64,000 nucleotides of DNA. Origin: Prosopocoilus inquinatus. Lineage: Eukaryota; Arthropoda; Insecta; Coleoptera; Lucanidae. Shown here one piece after another: positions 11,385 through 22,265 of the stretch. Within the stretch, counting starts at the first letter, position 1. Every line of letters starts with the position of its first letter. The stretch covers positions 49,830,707-49,894,706 of the forward strand of contig CM069874.1 in NCBI GenBank assembly GCA_036172665.1, given 5' to 3'. The notes under the pieces were generated by a model. That model did no database searches, was not told where the DNA came from, and worked only from the letters and a program-made list of their open reading frames with translations. Made by a program: the position numbers and the translations under genes.

Positions 11385-11734
11385 AGACTAAATGACTTTA
11401 TTGTTCGTAATCAAAAATAGAGGAGAAAGACAGTAATTGATAATAATGATAACAATCACAAGGCGAAGTTCAGTCAAGCCTGAGCTTTTCTGCTCTTACA
11501 CTTAACCTTGATGAAATACACTTTTTTCTTGAAAAAAAAATGCCTACATTACTAACTTAAAAGCTACTCACAAAAAGAAAAAAGAAATACTACTGTGCAC
11601 TTTCACTTGGTATTAATTAAATGACTGTAAAGGAATGGAGTAAATATACCAAAAAAAAAAAAGAAAATCTAATATGCGCTGGAGAAGTAGAATGTGATAA
11701 GGCCCATGAATTAAGAGAAATGAATTGTGTTATT

Positions 11735-14042
11735 TTAAGAGTAAGAGCTTTGATTAGCAAATAAAAAACTTTTTAAATGCGATTTAAAAGAGAGTAATTT
11801 CATTTCCTTTACAAGTTCTGGCAGATGGTTGTACTTGGAGTACAAAGCAAAAGAAAAAGATCTTTCATACAGAGATGTTCTGTGGGGTGGAGATGAAATC
11901 AAACCCCGAAATCTGGTACATAAATTGTGAACGTCAGACCGAAAACGTATTTTATTATATAAATATGGTGGGGTCTTATATAACATAATTTTATGATAAA
12001 GACACAAAGCTTGTAGTTCCCTTCTGTTTTCCATATTCAACCATTGTACGTCTACAAGTTTATGTGAAATATGTTGATATTTTTTAATTCCATAAATGTA
12101 TCTCAAACATGAGTTTTGTATTTTTTGTATAGGTAAGATCGTTATAGAATCTAGAGCTGGATGATAGACTGGTGCAGTGAAGCAGTACGAAAATCGAGAA
12201 AGAACAAAAGATTCACACAAAAGCTTTTTTGTATTAATGCTTAAAAAAGATCGAAAAGGAAACAATTTTTTTAATTGTAGATAAGAGTTACTAATATATT
12301 TCGTTATTTGATTGTGATAACGGAAAGTATTATCAATGTGCAGACCGAGATTTTTAGCTGTATTTACGAAAGAAATTTTTACACCATTAATCATGATATT
12401 AATGGTATTAATAAGACTTTTGCAACATTTATTTTTTCCAAAAATTAAAACCTGTGATTTTTGCGGATTAAGATTTAGTGAATGATCAGAAGAAATTAAA
12501 AATAGTGATTCAAGATCTTCGTTAATTTTTGAAGTAGCATCATGCCAATCAGATGGTAGAAATGAATAATATACTTGGGTATCATCAGCATATGCATGAG
12601 CAGTGCAAAATTTTAAGTTTACTAAAAGCCTAAATGTATACACGCAAAATAATAGAGGCCCAAGAATTGAACCCTGTGGAATTTCTTGGGTAACAGTTAG
12701 TGGAACAGATATATTATTTGCCAAAAACACACTCTGTTTACGATTTAATAAATACGATTTGATTAAATCGACGGAATGATTTTCTATACCAATGTGTTTC
12801 AAGATAGAGTATAAAAGATCATGTTGTACCGTATCAAAGGCCTTGCTGAAATCTAATAGGGTCAAAATAGTAATGAGTCCTTGATCAGATGCTAGCAGGA
12901 CATCATCCGTAACTTTTAGCAGAGAAGTGGTACTACTAAATCCGTTTCTGAAACCGGATTGAGTAATTGGAAGAACATTTATATCGTTGATGTAACTGTT
13001 CAGCTGGTCAAATATTACTTTCTCAAGTATTTTAGAAAAAACTGGTAACAGACTCATTGGACGAAGATCCTTCATTTCCACTGGTTCTTTTACTTTAGGT
13101 AATGGACGAATTAACGCATGTTTCCAATCATCAGGGATTACGCTATCAATGATACACGAGTTAATAATGTGTGTGATATAGGGGAGTATTAGAGGGCAAC
13201 ACATATTAATCATAGTTATATTAATACCAGCTGCACCAGTCACTCCAGACTTCACGGAAACTAAATATTTGTAAACAGTATCAACATCAACAGTACAAAA
13301 AGTGAGACTTTTATTACAATGTTTTTGAGTTAAATAGAAATTCATTAGTTCTTGAGATGTTTTTTTTGGCAGAGGAAGGTTGTTAACAAAGAAATCATTA
13401 ATTTTATTTACATCCGCAAGATGGTCGGGAACAGTTGCAGAGGGTTTCTTATTCACGCCTATATAATTTAGATTCTTCCACAAGACATTTGGATTTCTTT
13501 TGCGAGAAACATAATCGAAATAAGCTTTCTTTTCCAGCCGGATAGTTTTTGTAGTTTTGTAGTAAATTTCTTAGTGTTTTATAATATTCCCAATGCACAT
13601 TTTTCTTTGATTTGCGATATTTAGCTTTGGCTTTATCCCGTATTCGCATCAAGAATTTTAAATTATCCGTCAACCACGGTATTCGGGGTTTTGTAAATTG
13701 ATGCGTAATTACTGGTGCATGTATATTGAAAAGTTCTACCAGGTGATGATTGAAGAACGCAATTTTGTCATTAATATTATTAAGCTTAAAAATTTGTTGA
13801 AATGGAATACACTTCAAATCCCTCAGGAAAGCATCATTATTTATGTTATTAAAGTCACGATATACTCTCTTAACCGGCGTACTGGAACATTTAGCTAATT
13901 GAAATGTACAGAAAGTGAAATCATGATCTGAAAAATCACAGCTTAAAACACCAGCACCGCTTATCTCTGAATCATCATTGGTTAATATTAGATCAATTAG
14001 TGTAGAAGTATTCAAAGAAAGGCGGGTGGGATCATTAATAAG
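11735..14042 (-). pseudogene. LINE ORF2, C-terminal endonuclease end plus reverse transcriptase
   Basis: Read on the minus strand, this begins with the last endonuclease block (NDPTRLSLNTSTLIDLIL, then SDHDF), passes through the linker and carries the whole RT: LRPMSLLPVFSKILEKVIF, QSGFRNGFSSTTSLL, LLDFSKAFDTV, IPQGSILGPLLF and AYADDTQVYY (catalytic YADD, complement of 12581-12592). The C-terminal tail IYGIKKYQHISHK with WLNMENRR is shared with the relic at 53877-54086. A frameshift near 13540 in an A-run splits the frame into two; the downstream frame (EKKAYFDYVSRKRNP onward) continues the same protein. Apart from that the RT is uninterrupted over 580 codons. Assigned to the CR1/Jockey-like group, clade unresolved. 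Confidence 0.85.
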
Positions 14043-14044
14043 TA

Positions 14045-14160
14045 AACAGCGGATTCTATGCTAAATGCATATTGCATGCATATTTTGCATATTTGAGCAT
14101 TTTGTTCAATTTTCGCATATATCTTAAAAACGTGCATATATATGCATATTTGAAAGAATT
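14045..14160. promoter_or_regulatory. hAT left subterminal TGCATAT repeats
   Basis: At least five GCATAT/TGCATAT motifs lie within about 110 bp of the left end. The right end (16185-16285) has a matching cluster. Such subterminal motif clusters are typical transposase binding sites in hAT elements. Confidence 0.6.
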
Positions 14161-14431
14161 TGTGTCGATGTGAGTAAATTTTTTCCTGAATTCTTAATTC
14201 GTCAGAACATGTTGTTGCATTAATTAGGGTCTAGTTTGCACCCTTCTTGGGCTTAAGCAGGCAGAATTTTCCAAGTAGTGAATTAGGGATTTCCAAGTAC
14301 TTTCTTAACGATGCGGTGGGGCGTTCATGTTTGCAAGATTGTTTCATCACTTCTTCACGGATTATTAGTCGGTTATTGCTGCGAACGTTTAGTTCTTCCG
14401 TAAAAGTATTTTTGTTTGTGAGAAGTGCAAT

Positions 14432-16068
14432 ATGCCGAAAGACAATTCGAGCTTGGTTAATTCCTGGATCAGAAGCTATCCCGAGCTTGCTTACACCAAT
14501 GGAAGCGTATTCTGTAAAGCCTGTAGTAAAATGGTAAGTTTTAAGTTTGTTTTCTTCGTCCTTAGGTAAATATTTGCTTGGTTCTTGAATATTGAAAGTT
14601 CAGACAGTTTAAAAAAATTCAAGTTCTTGTTGTAGATACCAACCCAATGAAAATTTTCGGTCACACAACATGTCGGGACAAAACTACACAAGTCAAAATG
14701 CAAGAAGATGAATGAATCGAAAACATTTCAATTACCCTTAGACAGTGGACCGTCGTTGATGACTTCTAATGAACAACAAGAATTTAATGCTGATTTATGC
14801 GAGGCGATGATGTGTGCAAACATACCTTTGAAAAAACTGCAAAATTCTATTTTTAAAAGTTTTTTGGAAAAATATACCAAGAAAAATGTTCCCGATGAAA
14901 GTACGTTAAGAAAAAATTACGTGCCTCGCATCTACAACGATACTCTAAAAGAAGTCAAGAAAATCGTAGAAAATCAATATATTTATTTTATTGTGGATGA
15001 AACTACTGATTCTTGTGGGCGTTACATTGTAAATTTGTTAATAGGGTCTTTGTGGGAAGATAAACCTAGTGAATCTTATTTAATAGCCTGTACACAGTTA
15101 GACAAAACTAATCATTTAAGTATTTTAAGATCTGTTAATGAATGTTTTATGAAATTTTTCTCACCTAATGTAGTTCCTACTGAAAAAATTTTACTTATGG
15201 TATCAGATGCTGCCCCTTACATGGTTAAAGCCGGGCAGCAATTTAAAACAATTTATAAAAATTTAGTTCACGTGAGTTGTTTAGCTCATGGATGTAACAG
15301 AGTAGCTGAACATATTAGATGTGAATTTTCTGATGTAAATCTACTAATTAGTACCATTAAAAAATATTTGTCAAAAGTCCCCTACGAGTTCAGTTGTACA
15401 GGGAAAAATTGCCGAATGTACCTTTACCTTCCGAACCAGTGTTGACTAGGTAGGGAACTTGGTTTGAAGCGGCAATGTTTTATGCTGAACATTTTGTAGC
15501 AATTAAGGAATTGGTTGTAGAGTTTAATGCCCAAGATAGTGCTGCTATTGCAAAGGCACAAAATATTGTAACACAAACTTCATTGGCAAATCAACTGAAC
15601 TTTATCAAAATGCATTACAGTTTTGTAATACAAACTATAAACAATTTAGAAAAACCGAAAATGTCTTTAATAGAATCCGTTAAAATTGTTAAAGAATTTA
15701 AAGAGAATATTTCAAAAGTTCCAGGTAAAATCGGCAGTTCAGTAAATAAAAAATGTTTATCCGTTTTAGATAAAAATAGCGGCTTCAAAACCCTTGAGGA
15801 AATTTACGACATTTTGAATGGAAACTTTGAAATTGACTTAAGTGTAGAATTTTCAGCTATGAGTCACTTTAAATATGCCCAAATTACCTCCGTGGATGTT
15901 GAAAGGAGTTTTTCAATTTATAAAAATATTTTGTCAGATAAAAGGCAAAATTTCCTGGTAGAGAACTTGGAAAAACACATTGTTGTAAATTATAATCGAA
16001 GATTTTTTAGTCGTTATAATATTTACTTAATAATGTACATACATAATATACATACTTCCTTCATATAA
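14432..16068 (+). pseudogene. hAT transposase with BED finger, one intron, lightly damaged
   Basis: Exon 1 (14432-14533) begins MPKDNSSLVNSWIRSYPELA and carries the CxxC of a BED zinc finger (VFCKACSKM); it ends at a GTAAGT donor. The intron 14534-14635 ends in TTGTTGTAG. Exon 2 resumes in frame and supplies the finger's histidines (VTQHVGTKLHKSK). It contains one TGA (14648-14650), a frameshift near 15380 and a TAG at 15451 where TGG would fit (context TRxGTWFEAAMFYAEHF). The core has IYFIVDETTDS (first acidic block), SDAAPYMVKAG and CLAHGCNRV; the end has SVDVERSFSIYKNILSDKR, the hAT dimerisation signature. About 490 residues if intact, short for hAT but normal for the small BED-type insect group. 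It acts in the nucleus on its own TIRs. Three lesions make it inactive. Confidence 0.85.
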
Positions 16069-16184
16069 GCGTTTACAAATAAATGTAAATAAATTGTATA
16101 AAATATGTTTTTTATTTGAATAAGAATGCCCATAAAACACAGTAGACCAGTTATTGCATTATTTGAAGTGTTAGGCCTATCTTG

Positions 16185-16285
16185 CACATATTTCGCCATT
16201 TTTAGTGCATATATATGTGCATATTTCATCATTTTTTAGTGCATATATATGCGCATATTTCATCAAAATTACTCGCATATAAATC
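16185..16285. promoter_or_regulatory. hAT right subterminal GCATAT repeats
   Basis: GTGCATATATATG(T/C)GCATAT phrases occur twice, with TTTAGTGCATATATATG repeated at about 16200 and 16236. They mirror the left-end cluster and probably bind the transposase. Confidence 0.6.
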
Positions 16286-16293
16286 CGCTCTCT

Positions 16294-16808
16294 ATTAATA
16301 AGCTTTTGAAATTAAGTGATTCTATAAATTCTTCAAAATATATTGTGGACGTATTATGTAATTTTAAAAGGTCTATGTTGAAATCACCTGTGCAGAATAC
16401 TTTTTCTGTGTGGGGTAAAATTGCAGTCAAAGAGTTCTCCAATTCACCCAAAAAATATTTGTAATCAATTTGCGGTGCTTTATAAACTCTACCAATCACA
16501 AGTTTCTCTATTTTCATTTGCAAAGACAGCTATATCTGCTCTATTGAACTGTTACTAACGATACGGGAAACATTGAAATGTGATTTCAGATAGATTCCAA
16601 CTCCACCACCACGTGTAGATCTGTCACTTCTAAAAAATTTGAAACCATCTATAGCAACATCATTATTCGAGATATTAGGGTTAAACCAAGTTTCAGTAAC
16701 AATCATTATATCAACATTATTGCTATTTAGAAACAAAGCTAATTCATGAACCTTTGGTACCAGTGATCGTATGTTAATATTTACAAGTTTTATGAAATGC
16801 TTATTCAT
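16294..16808 (-). pseudogene. LINE ORF2, N-terminal AP-type endonuclease
   Basis: The minus-strand frame from 16808 reads MNKHFIKLVNINIRSLVPKV, then HELALFL, DIMIVTETWFNP (the catalytic TETW block), SDRSTRGGGVGIYLK, VIGRVYKAP and FCTGDFNIDLL: the standard exonuclease/endonuclease/phosphatase order of LINE endonucleases. A single TAG (16530-16532) interrupts an otherwise continuous frame. The domain ends at the hAT target site (SLNFKSLLI) and resumes at 14042. The endonuclease nicks the target to prime reverse transcription. It starts about 230 bp after the end of ORF1. Confidence 0.85.
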
Positions 16809-17039
16809 ATTCTGGTTTCATAAATATACCACGCATTGTAAAATATAAATAACTGAAATTATTAATTGAAACTTCAATAACATAATGGTTCAATACAGGT
16901 AATTTTCCTCTATTCCGTATTTTCTCATTATTAATTAAACAGAAGTTATTTCTTACAATGTAAACTGAGAAAAAATAGAAAAACGAAGAAACGAAAAGAA
17001 AACTGCTGTAAAAAGGAAATTCACGAACGAATATTAGAG

Positions 17040-17554
17040 AATAATTTGTAATCGTTTAAATTAGTTATTTTATGCAATTTATTTTCCGTTTTAACAAAAA
17101 TATTGCCGTTGTTCGTAAATACAGCCTTATTCTAAACTGTCCGGATAGTTTCTTTACAATAGACGCTCGATGATGCGTTAAATCTTCGCGGATAACAAAT
17201 TTAGTTCCTTTGAGTTTTTTTTAAGGAATAAATTCTATTCCTAAGATCCCTCCGACAGAATTTCACTATTAGGGGCCAATGACTACCTTCCTTACCAGAT
17301 AAACGGTGGGAACAGTCAATATCTACTTCAGATACCTCCATCCCCAAGTTTTTTCGACACAATTCGACAATCACCATATTAGAGTTCTCAGAGTCACTTT
17401 CCGGGATACCAAAGATTCGTAAATTACTTCTTCGGGAGTACTGCTCCTGCTGTTCCAATAGATTATTTTGTTGTTCGAGAATATTTTCAATATTATTAAT
17501 TTTATTCGTTAGAGATGTTAATTTTTCTTCGTACACAGCGAAGTTTTTACTCAT
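17040..17554 (-). pseudogene. LINE ORF1 (coiled coil plus L1 ORF1-like RNA-binding domain)
   Basis: The minus-strand frame from 17554 opens MSKNFAVYEEKLTSLTNKIN and runs into a Q/E/L-rich coiled coil (about residues 8-40, NIENILEQQNNLLEQQEQYS). This is followed by RRSNLRIFGIPES, a hallmark of the Transposase_22/L1 ORF1-type RRM, then a DIDCSHRL block. The frame breaks in a T-run at 17215-17222 (after LKK), and later pieces in other frames (KFVIREDLTHHRAS, then NKAVFTNNGNIFVKTENKLH) supply the C-terminal domain. ORF1 proteins of this type bind LINE RNA and form the RNP; this one is disrupted. Confidence 0.7.
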
Positions 17555-18299
17555 ATATTAACTGCTCGTCGTTGCTCACCGAGCGTGTCACACGTTCCAC
17601 ATTTGCTATTGTTTAGATTTGTTTTAATTATTAAATTACAACGATGTAATTAAACTGTTCACAGCAACGTATGCTAGCACGTCTACTCTGTTCGAGTGCA
17701 CATTTAAAACTCTCTTTTGATTAAATCAATTAATCGTCTTTTTTCTTTTTGTTTTTTTAATATATAATTTTTATTTTATAGTCGGCTTTTTATTTCATAG
17801 TCGCATCTTTATTTCACAATTTTACTGTGATTAAATCCTTTGTTTTTCCGTAGTTTTGTTTTTAATTGACACTTTCAAATAACGACATATTTTAAACATC
17901 GAAACATCGAAACAAATAAATAATTGAAATAATTTTACCTATACTCTGTTCACGTTAAGAATATAGCGTTGGAAAGGATAGGGCAATATTTTCCGGCTTG
18001 TGATTGGTTGAAATTCGAGGCAAGTTTACAATGGTTAAAGTTGACATTCCGGCGCTCGTTCCCGCGAATTAATTTTATGTTGGATAGAGCGAAATATAAC
18101 TAGAATTGTGAACGTCAGTTGTATTTATGTCATTTTGGTTTGGTGTTGGTGTTTGGTTTGTGTGCTTATTGTTATTTAAAATCGTTTAAAAAATTGTTCT
18201 TTTTAGAGCTCTACGGCTGTAATTGCAATTAACAGGTAAATATTTTATTAATAATGTTTATTTTCATGAGAATTTATTATGATATATTACAGTGCTAAT

Positions 18300-19723
18300 A
18301 TGGACGTACGAGAGGAAGCTGGCTCCTCGAGAAACCCTCAAGGGAAGCATATTCGAAGTGACCAAAGAGTTATGGCATATAATGCTTTTGTTCAATACCA
18401 CCATGATAATTCCAAGTCAGCTTCAATAAAATTGGCTTCAAAGATGGTTGGCATTGGAGAGGCAACAATGTGGGCTATCGTAAAAGAAAAGGAAAGCACG
18501 GGAATTCTACGATCTCCTAGCAAGAAGCGAAACCGTGATACAATTTTCAATAAACTCGATGAAGCTCATGAAAAATCTATTAGAAGACATGTGCATTCTT
18601 TTTATCTTAAGAATGAATTACCTACTTGCTCAAAAATTTTAACGGTAAATACATTTACATTTATTACTATTATTTTGAAACTAAGTAAAAAAATTTATAG
18701 GTTCTACAAACAGATGATACTTTACCTGTAATTCATCGTACAACATTGTGGAAAATTTTGAGAAAATTGGGATTTAAATGGGAGAAACGAAGCAGAAATT
18801 GTATTTTAATCGAACGTCAAGATATTGTCTTGTGGAGAAGTAATTATTTAAACTCCATTAGAAAATTTCGTACAATGGGAAAGAAAATATATTTCTTGGA
18901 TGAGACGTGGGTGAATGCCGGTCACACAAAGCCAAAAGTGTGGAAAGATACAACAGTGACTACTGCTCGACAAGCATTTGTAGATGGATTGTCACTTGGT
19001 TTACAAAATCCTTCTGGAAAAGGAAAACGTCTGATTGTGCTTCACATTGATAGTGAAACTGGTTTTGTTGATAACGGATTGCTACTGTTTGAATAAAAAA
19101 AAACTGGTGACTATCATGAAGATATGAACAGTCAAGTTTTTACGGAGTGGATGAAAAATATATTACCAAATCTTGAACCTGGATGTGTAATTGTAATGGA
19201 CAATGCGCCTTATCACTCAGTCAAGACGGATAAAATTCCTAATTCTTCATGGAAGAAAGGCGCAATAATTGAATGGCTTACATTGAAAGGAATTGTAACA
19301 GACAACACTTTATTAAAAGTTCAACTTCTTGATATAACAAAAAAATATGTAATTGATAATCCAGTGAGTTACGTTATAGATGAAATGGTAACAGAAACTG
19401 GCCGTACAATATTAAGATTGCCCCCTTATCATTGCAATTTAAATCCAATAGAACTTGTTTGGGCTCAAGTAAAACATCATGTAGCTGCTAATAATAAAAC
19501 ATTCAAGTTGCCCGAGGTCAAAACATTGCTGCTCGAGGGATTAGATCTTGTAAATGCTGAACATTGGGAAAATTGCGTTAAACATGCTATTGCAGAAGAA
19601 AACAAAATGTACCAACTTGATAATATTGTGGAAGATATGGTGGAGGAATTAATTATAACAGCAAATACTGGCTCATCATCAGAATCGCCACCTGACTCAG
19701 ATTTAGATTTTACAAGTGAATAA
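18300..19723 (+). pseudogene. Two-exon DDE transposase, D-D-(about 83)-E, one nonsense codon
   Basis: Start chosen at 18300 (MDVREEAGSSRNPQG): an upstream GTAAAT...TTACAG (about 18236-18289) looks like a 5' UTR intron. Exon 1 ends at 18644 (donor GTAAAT); a 56-bp intron ends ATAG at 18700; exon 2 starts VLQTDDTLPVIHRTTLWKIL. The first part is helix-turn-helix-like (VGIGEATMWAIVKEKES). Catalytic blocks are YFLDETW, VIVMDNAPYHS and CNLNPIELVW. I count 83 residues between the second D and the E, far more than the 34-41 of Tc1/mariner families; the only named family I recall near this is Sailor (DD82E). One TAA (19094-19096) interrupts an otherwise intact frame of about 450 codons. The acidic tail ends DSDLDFTSE. 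Confidence 0.8.
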
Positions 19724-20044
19724 ATTAACGAAAGTAAATAATAATTAATCTTGTGAGAAATTCTGAATTCACATTATCTACACTTTTGTTATTAATATCT
19801 GTCATCCCAGTGAATAAGTGATTAAGTCAAATTTCCCTACTTATCAGAGCAGGTTGTTTTCGATTTATAAATTCACATTGTTTGTTATAACAACATGATT
19901 GTTCTTGCTGTGCCAGCAATTATTAAATTATTCTGTGTATTTTGTCATTTTGATTTTTGTGTCTCGTGTAACATGTTTTTATAGCTATCAATTAACTGAC
20001 AGTGATCAATTTTATCAAGTTTACTTTGATTTAGTTTTAGGGTC

Positions 20045-20390
20045 AGATTAAAACAATGTTCAGATCCATATTAACTTCCGGCTGTGAATCATGGATACAA
20101 ACGAGTAGCCTGAAAAGAAAAATAGAAGTACACAAATGGAATACTTCCGTACAGCCATAGAAGTTACATTGAATGATAGAATAAAAAGTGCAGATATTAG
20201 AGGAGAGCTTGGAGTAGAATCAGTGTTAGAATACATAGAAAAAATAGATATATTAGGTTAAGGTTAGGTTTTGAAATAGATAGCAATTTTTTTATTGCTT
20301 TTCTGAACCTCAACTACGTTTTATTTTTCTATGTGTTTACATGTTGACCAATAAGGCAAATAAAGGCATTATTATTATTAAATAACATGG
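20045..20390 (+). pseudogene. LINE RT C-terminal fragment with tail
   Basis: Broken frames give TMFRSILTSGCESW, then a segment EYFRTAIEVTLNDRIKSADI and RGELGVESVLEYIEK. These match the C-terminal pattern of insect non-LTR RTs (a PILTYGCETW-like block followed by RNxxIRxELGVEPLLEYIE). It ends in AATAAAGGCATTATTATTAT, a LINE-type tail. It sits inside the Sailor-like element, so it inserted after that element or was captured by it. A TTAGGTTAAGGTTAGG run lies at about 20260-20275. Confidence 0.6.
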
Positions 20391-20984
20391 GCTTTTAATT
20401 TTAAATTATCTCTAAAAGAATAAAACTTGCAACAAAATTCAGACTCTGTGGTGAATTTATGCACAACAAATTAAAATTACTGCTAAGATTAATTTAATTG
20501 TAAATTAAATTAATCGCTTGGTTTGTGTATTCATGCAACAAATTAAATTCTCCTTTAGTTTGCTGTTTTTCTAAATATAAAAATTTTGAATTTACCGCTC
20601 TTTCCTTATTGCTCCTATGTAATACGTACGCCGACGCGAGCGCTAACTACTATATTCTTAACGTGAACAGAGTATAGTTTATTAAATTTATTTTAAGAAA
20701 TAGGTTTCTGTTATTTATAATGGAAAGAAGACAAACTTTTTCCCCTACCCCAACGAAACCGCAAAAATTGTCCGGGGCATCAACCATTTTCGCCTCATTA
20801 GCCCGCCACACACGGACATACTTATCCCGCACTCATGGCACGCAGCAGACCTGGCGCACGGACTTAGTTCGTATGTTTAGGGAGGAAAACCTTCGCTCCA
20901 AGTACGCCAGTTAAAACATACATTCAGGCTCACGAATCTAAATTGTCGTTTCAAAATTATGTTTACAGGCAAATCTGGTTTCAT

Positions 20985-21228
20985 GCGTTGACTAGATCGC
21001 ATCGCAGCGATCACATTTCCGAGGATACTCCAAATGCAGTGCAATTTTTACAATGCTTCGATCCGTGGGATGCGAGCCTGTGAATGCTTATTTCTAGAGC
21101 CCGACGCCTATGGAAACAAAATATCTCTTACGGAAAACCTGACCTCGGCCGCTCCCTAATGATGATTCATTACCATTCAGGGAATATTGTGGTTTTACGT
21201 TCAGTGTAATTCCGACATCAATATTAAA
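20985..21228 (+). repeat. 250-bp dispersed repeat, copy 2
   Basis: Same orientation as 10691-10940 and highly similar; it differs by small indels (for example copy 1 has an extra ATTATT-type insertion near 10895). Bases 20675-20984 between the TIR element and this copy hold nothing recognised. Confidence 0.8.
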
Positions 21229-22140
21229 AATCCGTTCTTGGAATTTTGGTTGAGTGAGGATGGTGGACCATTGACGCTCAGTGTGTTTCCGTCTTAATTC
21301 GTCTTGTTCACGAAGCAACACTAAAAACGATACTGTGTGGACATCGTTGAATTGCAACGTTTTTTTAACAATGTTTGTTTAGCCTACGCCCCACGCAGTC
21401 AAAATTGAATATAGAAACGTTGCGTGAGAAATAGTGTTAATACAAGCGAAATTCTTGCAAAATAGCACCGTTACCATTCACCTTTATCTCTTGATAAAGC
21501 GAGTTTATTATTGTAATGACTGTTATTTGCTTATCCACAATCGCAAGTAGGTATCTCACACGAAACGTGAGCTCTTTATTTACTCGAACGAAGATAAATG
21601 AGCCAGACTACTAATTACAGAAACTTTTTTCTACGCAATTATCGCGGATATTTATTTTAACCTGCACTCACAGCGCGACGTATTAATTCGCACGCTGAAA
21701 CGTTTATTTTTTATTTACATAAGGGAAGAAAATATCGCGCTTTCGAGCGCGCAAATATTTACAGGCGCAAGTTGTTTGTGTTCTGCCCGGAGAAAAAATA
21801 TTTACAGGACTAACAGAAACATTACTAAATATTGTGTTATTAAAATTTACAGACGACCGACAGATTAAATGTTATTGTTAGCCATTTGCATGTATTTTTA
21901 TAAAAATAATTTTAAAAAATGGGTTGTCCCGATATAACGTGCCAAATTTCTGACTGGTGTAATAGGTGACCCACCTCATTGAAATGAGTGGTAAAATCAA
22001 CTTATTGATCTGTAGCGGACTTCATCCGAACGAGGAAAGCCGCGAAAATACTGGAGTTGTAAGTTTAACAAATAAAAAGCTCATTGCAATAAATTTTCTT
22101 TAACTCAATAATTTTTGGATGGTTCTTGCTCGTGATAATT
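21229..22140. other. No gene recognised
   Basis: Moderately AT-rich sequence without a long frame or TE protein motif. Part of it may belong to the gypsy LTR/leader that precedes 22242, but no LTR boundary could be fixed. Confidence 0.4.
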
Positions 22141-22141
22141 G

Positions 22142-22228
22142 CTTGACGTTTCGCGAAACGTCAAGTAAGTCAATAAATTACTCTTTTAGCTCGTTTTTAA
22201 AAAGCTTTTTTATTTGTTTCATATTCTG
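22142..22228. repeat. Partial MITE copy with a 24-bp perfect palindrome
   Basis: 22142-22165 is a perfect palindrome with half-site CTTGACGTTTCG. Its right half runs into AAGTCAATAAATTACTCTTT and on to a TTTATTTGTTTCATATTCT end; together these match the complement of the left half of the MITE at 6593-6781. Sequence just left (about 22100-22140) also resembles the flank of that MITE, so this is a rearranged copy of the same repeat. Confidence 0.6.
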
Positions 22229-22265
22229 TTTAACTTTATAATGGGCGACCCCGACGAAAACAAGC

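Larger units (their letters stand above)
14043..16293 (+). mobile_element. hAT element inserted in LINE ORF2
   Basis: A 2.25-kb element flanked by the direct repeat ATTAATAAG (14034-14042 and 16294-16302); an 8-bp duplication inside this is expected for hAT. Its ends share a short imperfect TIR around AGCGGATT (left CAGCGGATT, right complement GAGCGGATT). It encodes a BED/hAT transposase on the plus strand. The restored join gives a continuous LINE endonuclease frame, which confirms the boundaries. Confidence 0.85.
11385..17710 (-). mobile_element. Near full-length LINE, family 2, split by a hAT element
   Basis: On the minus strand from right to left: a 5' region (to about 17710), ORF1 (17554 down to about 17040), ORF2 endonuclease (16808-16294), a hAT insertion (14043-16293), the rest of ORF2 (14042-11735), a 3' UTR, and an AATAAA signal near 11397-11402 followed by a TCAAAT-like tail. 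Removing the hAT and one copy of ATTAATAAG rejoins ORF2 in frame. Few inactivating changes are present. The 5' boundary is approximate. Confidence 0.8.
17942..20674 (+). mobile_element. TA-flanked TIR element with a wide-spaced DDE transposase (Sailor-like)
   Basis: TIRs of at least 25 bp: the left begins TACTCTGTTCACGTTAAGAA at 17942 and the right is its exact complement ending at 20674. Both sides are flanked by TA (17940-17941; 20675-20676), as in Tc1/mariner-type insertions. Length 2.73 kb. It holds an intron-containing transposase (18300-19723) and about 900 bp of noncoding 3' sequence that includes a LINE fragment (20045-20390), so part of its length is a later insertion. Confidence 0.85.

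Noticed and set aside
20255..20280. Telomeric TTAGG array
   Set aside because: Only a short irregular TTAGGTTAAGGTTAGG run; far too short and within a TE.
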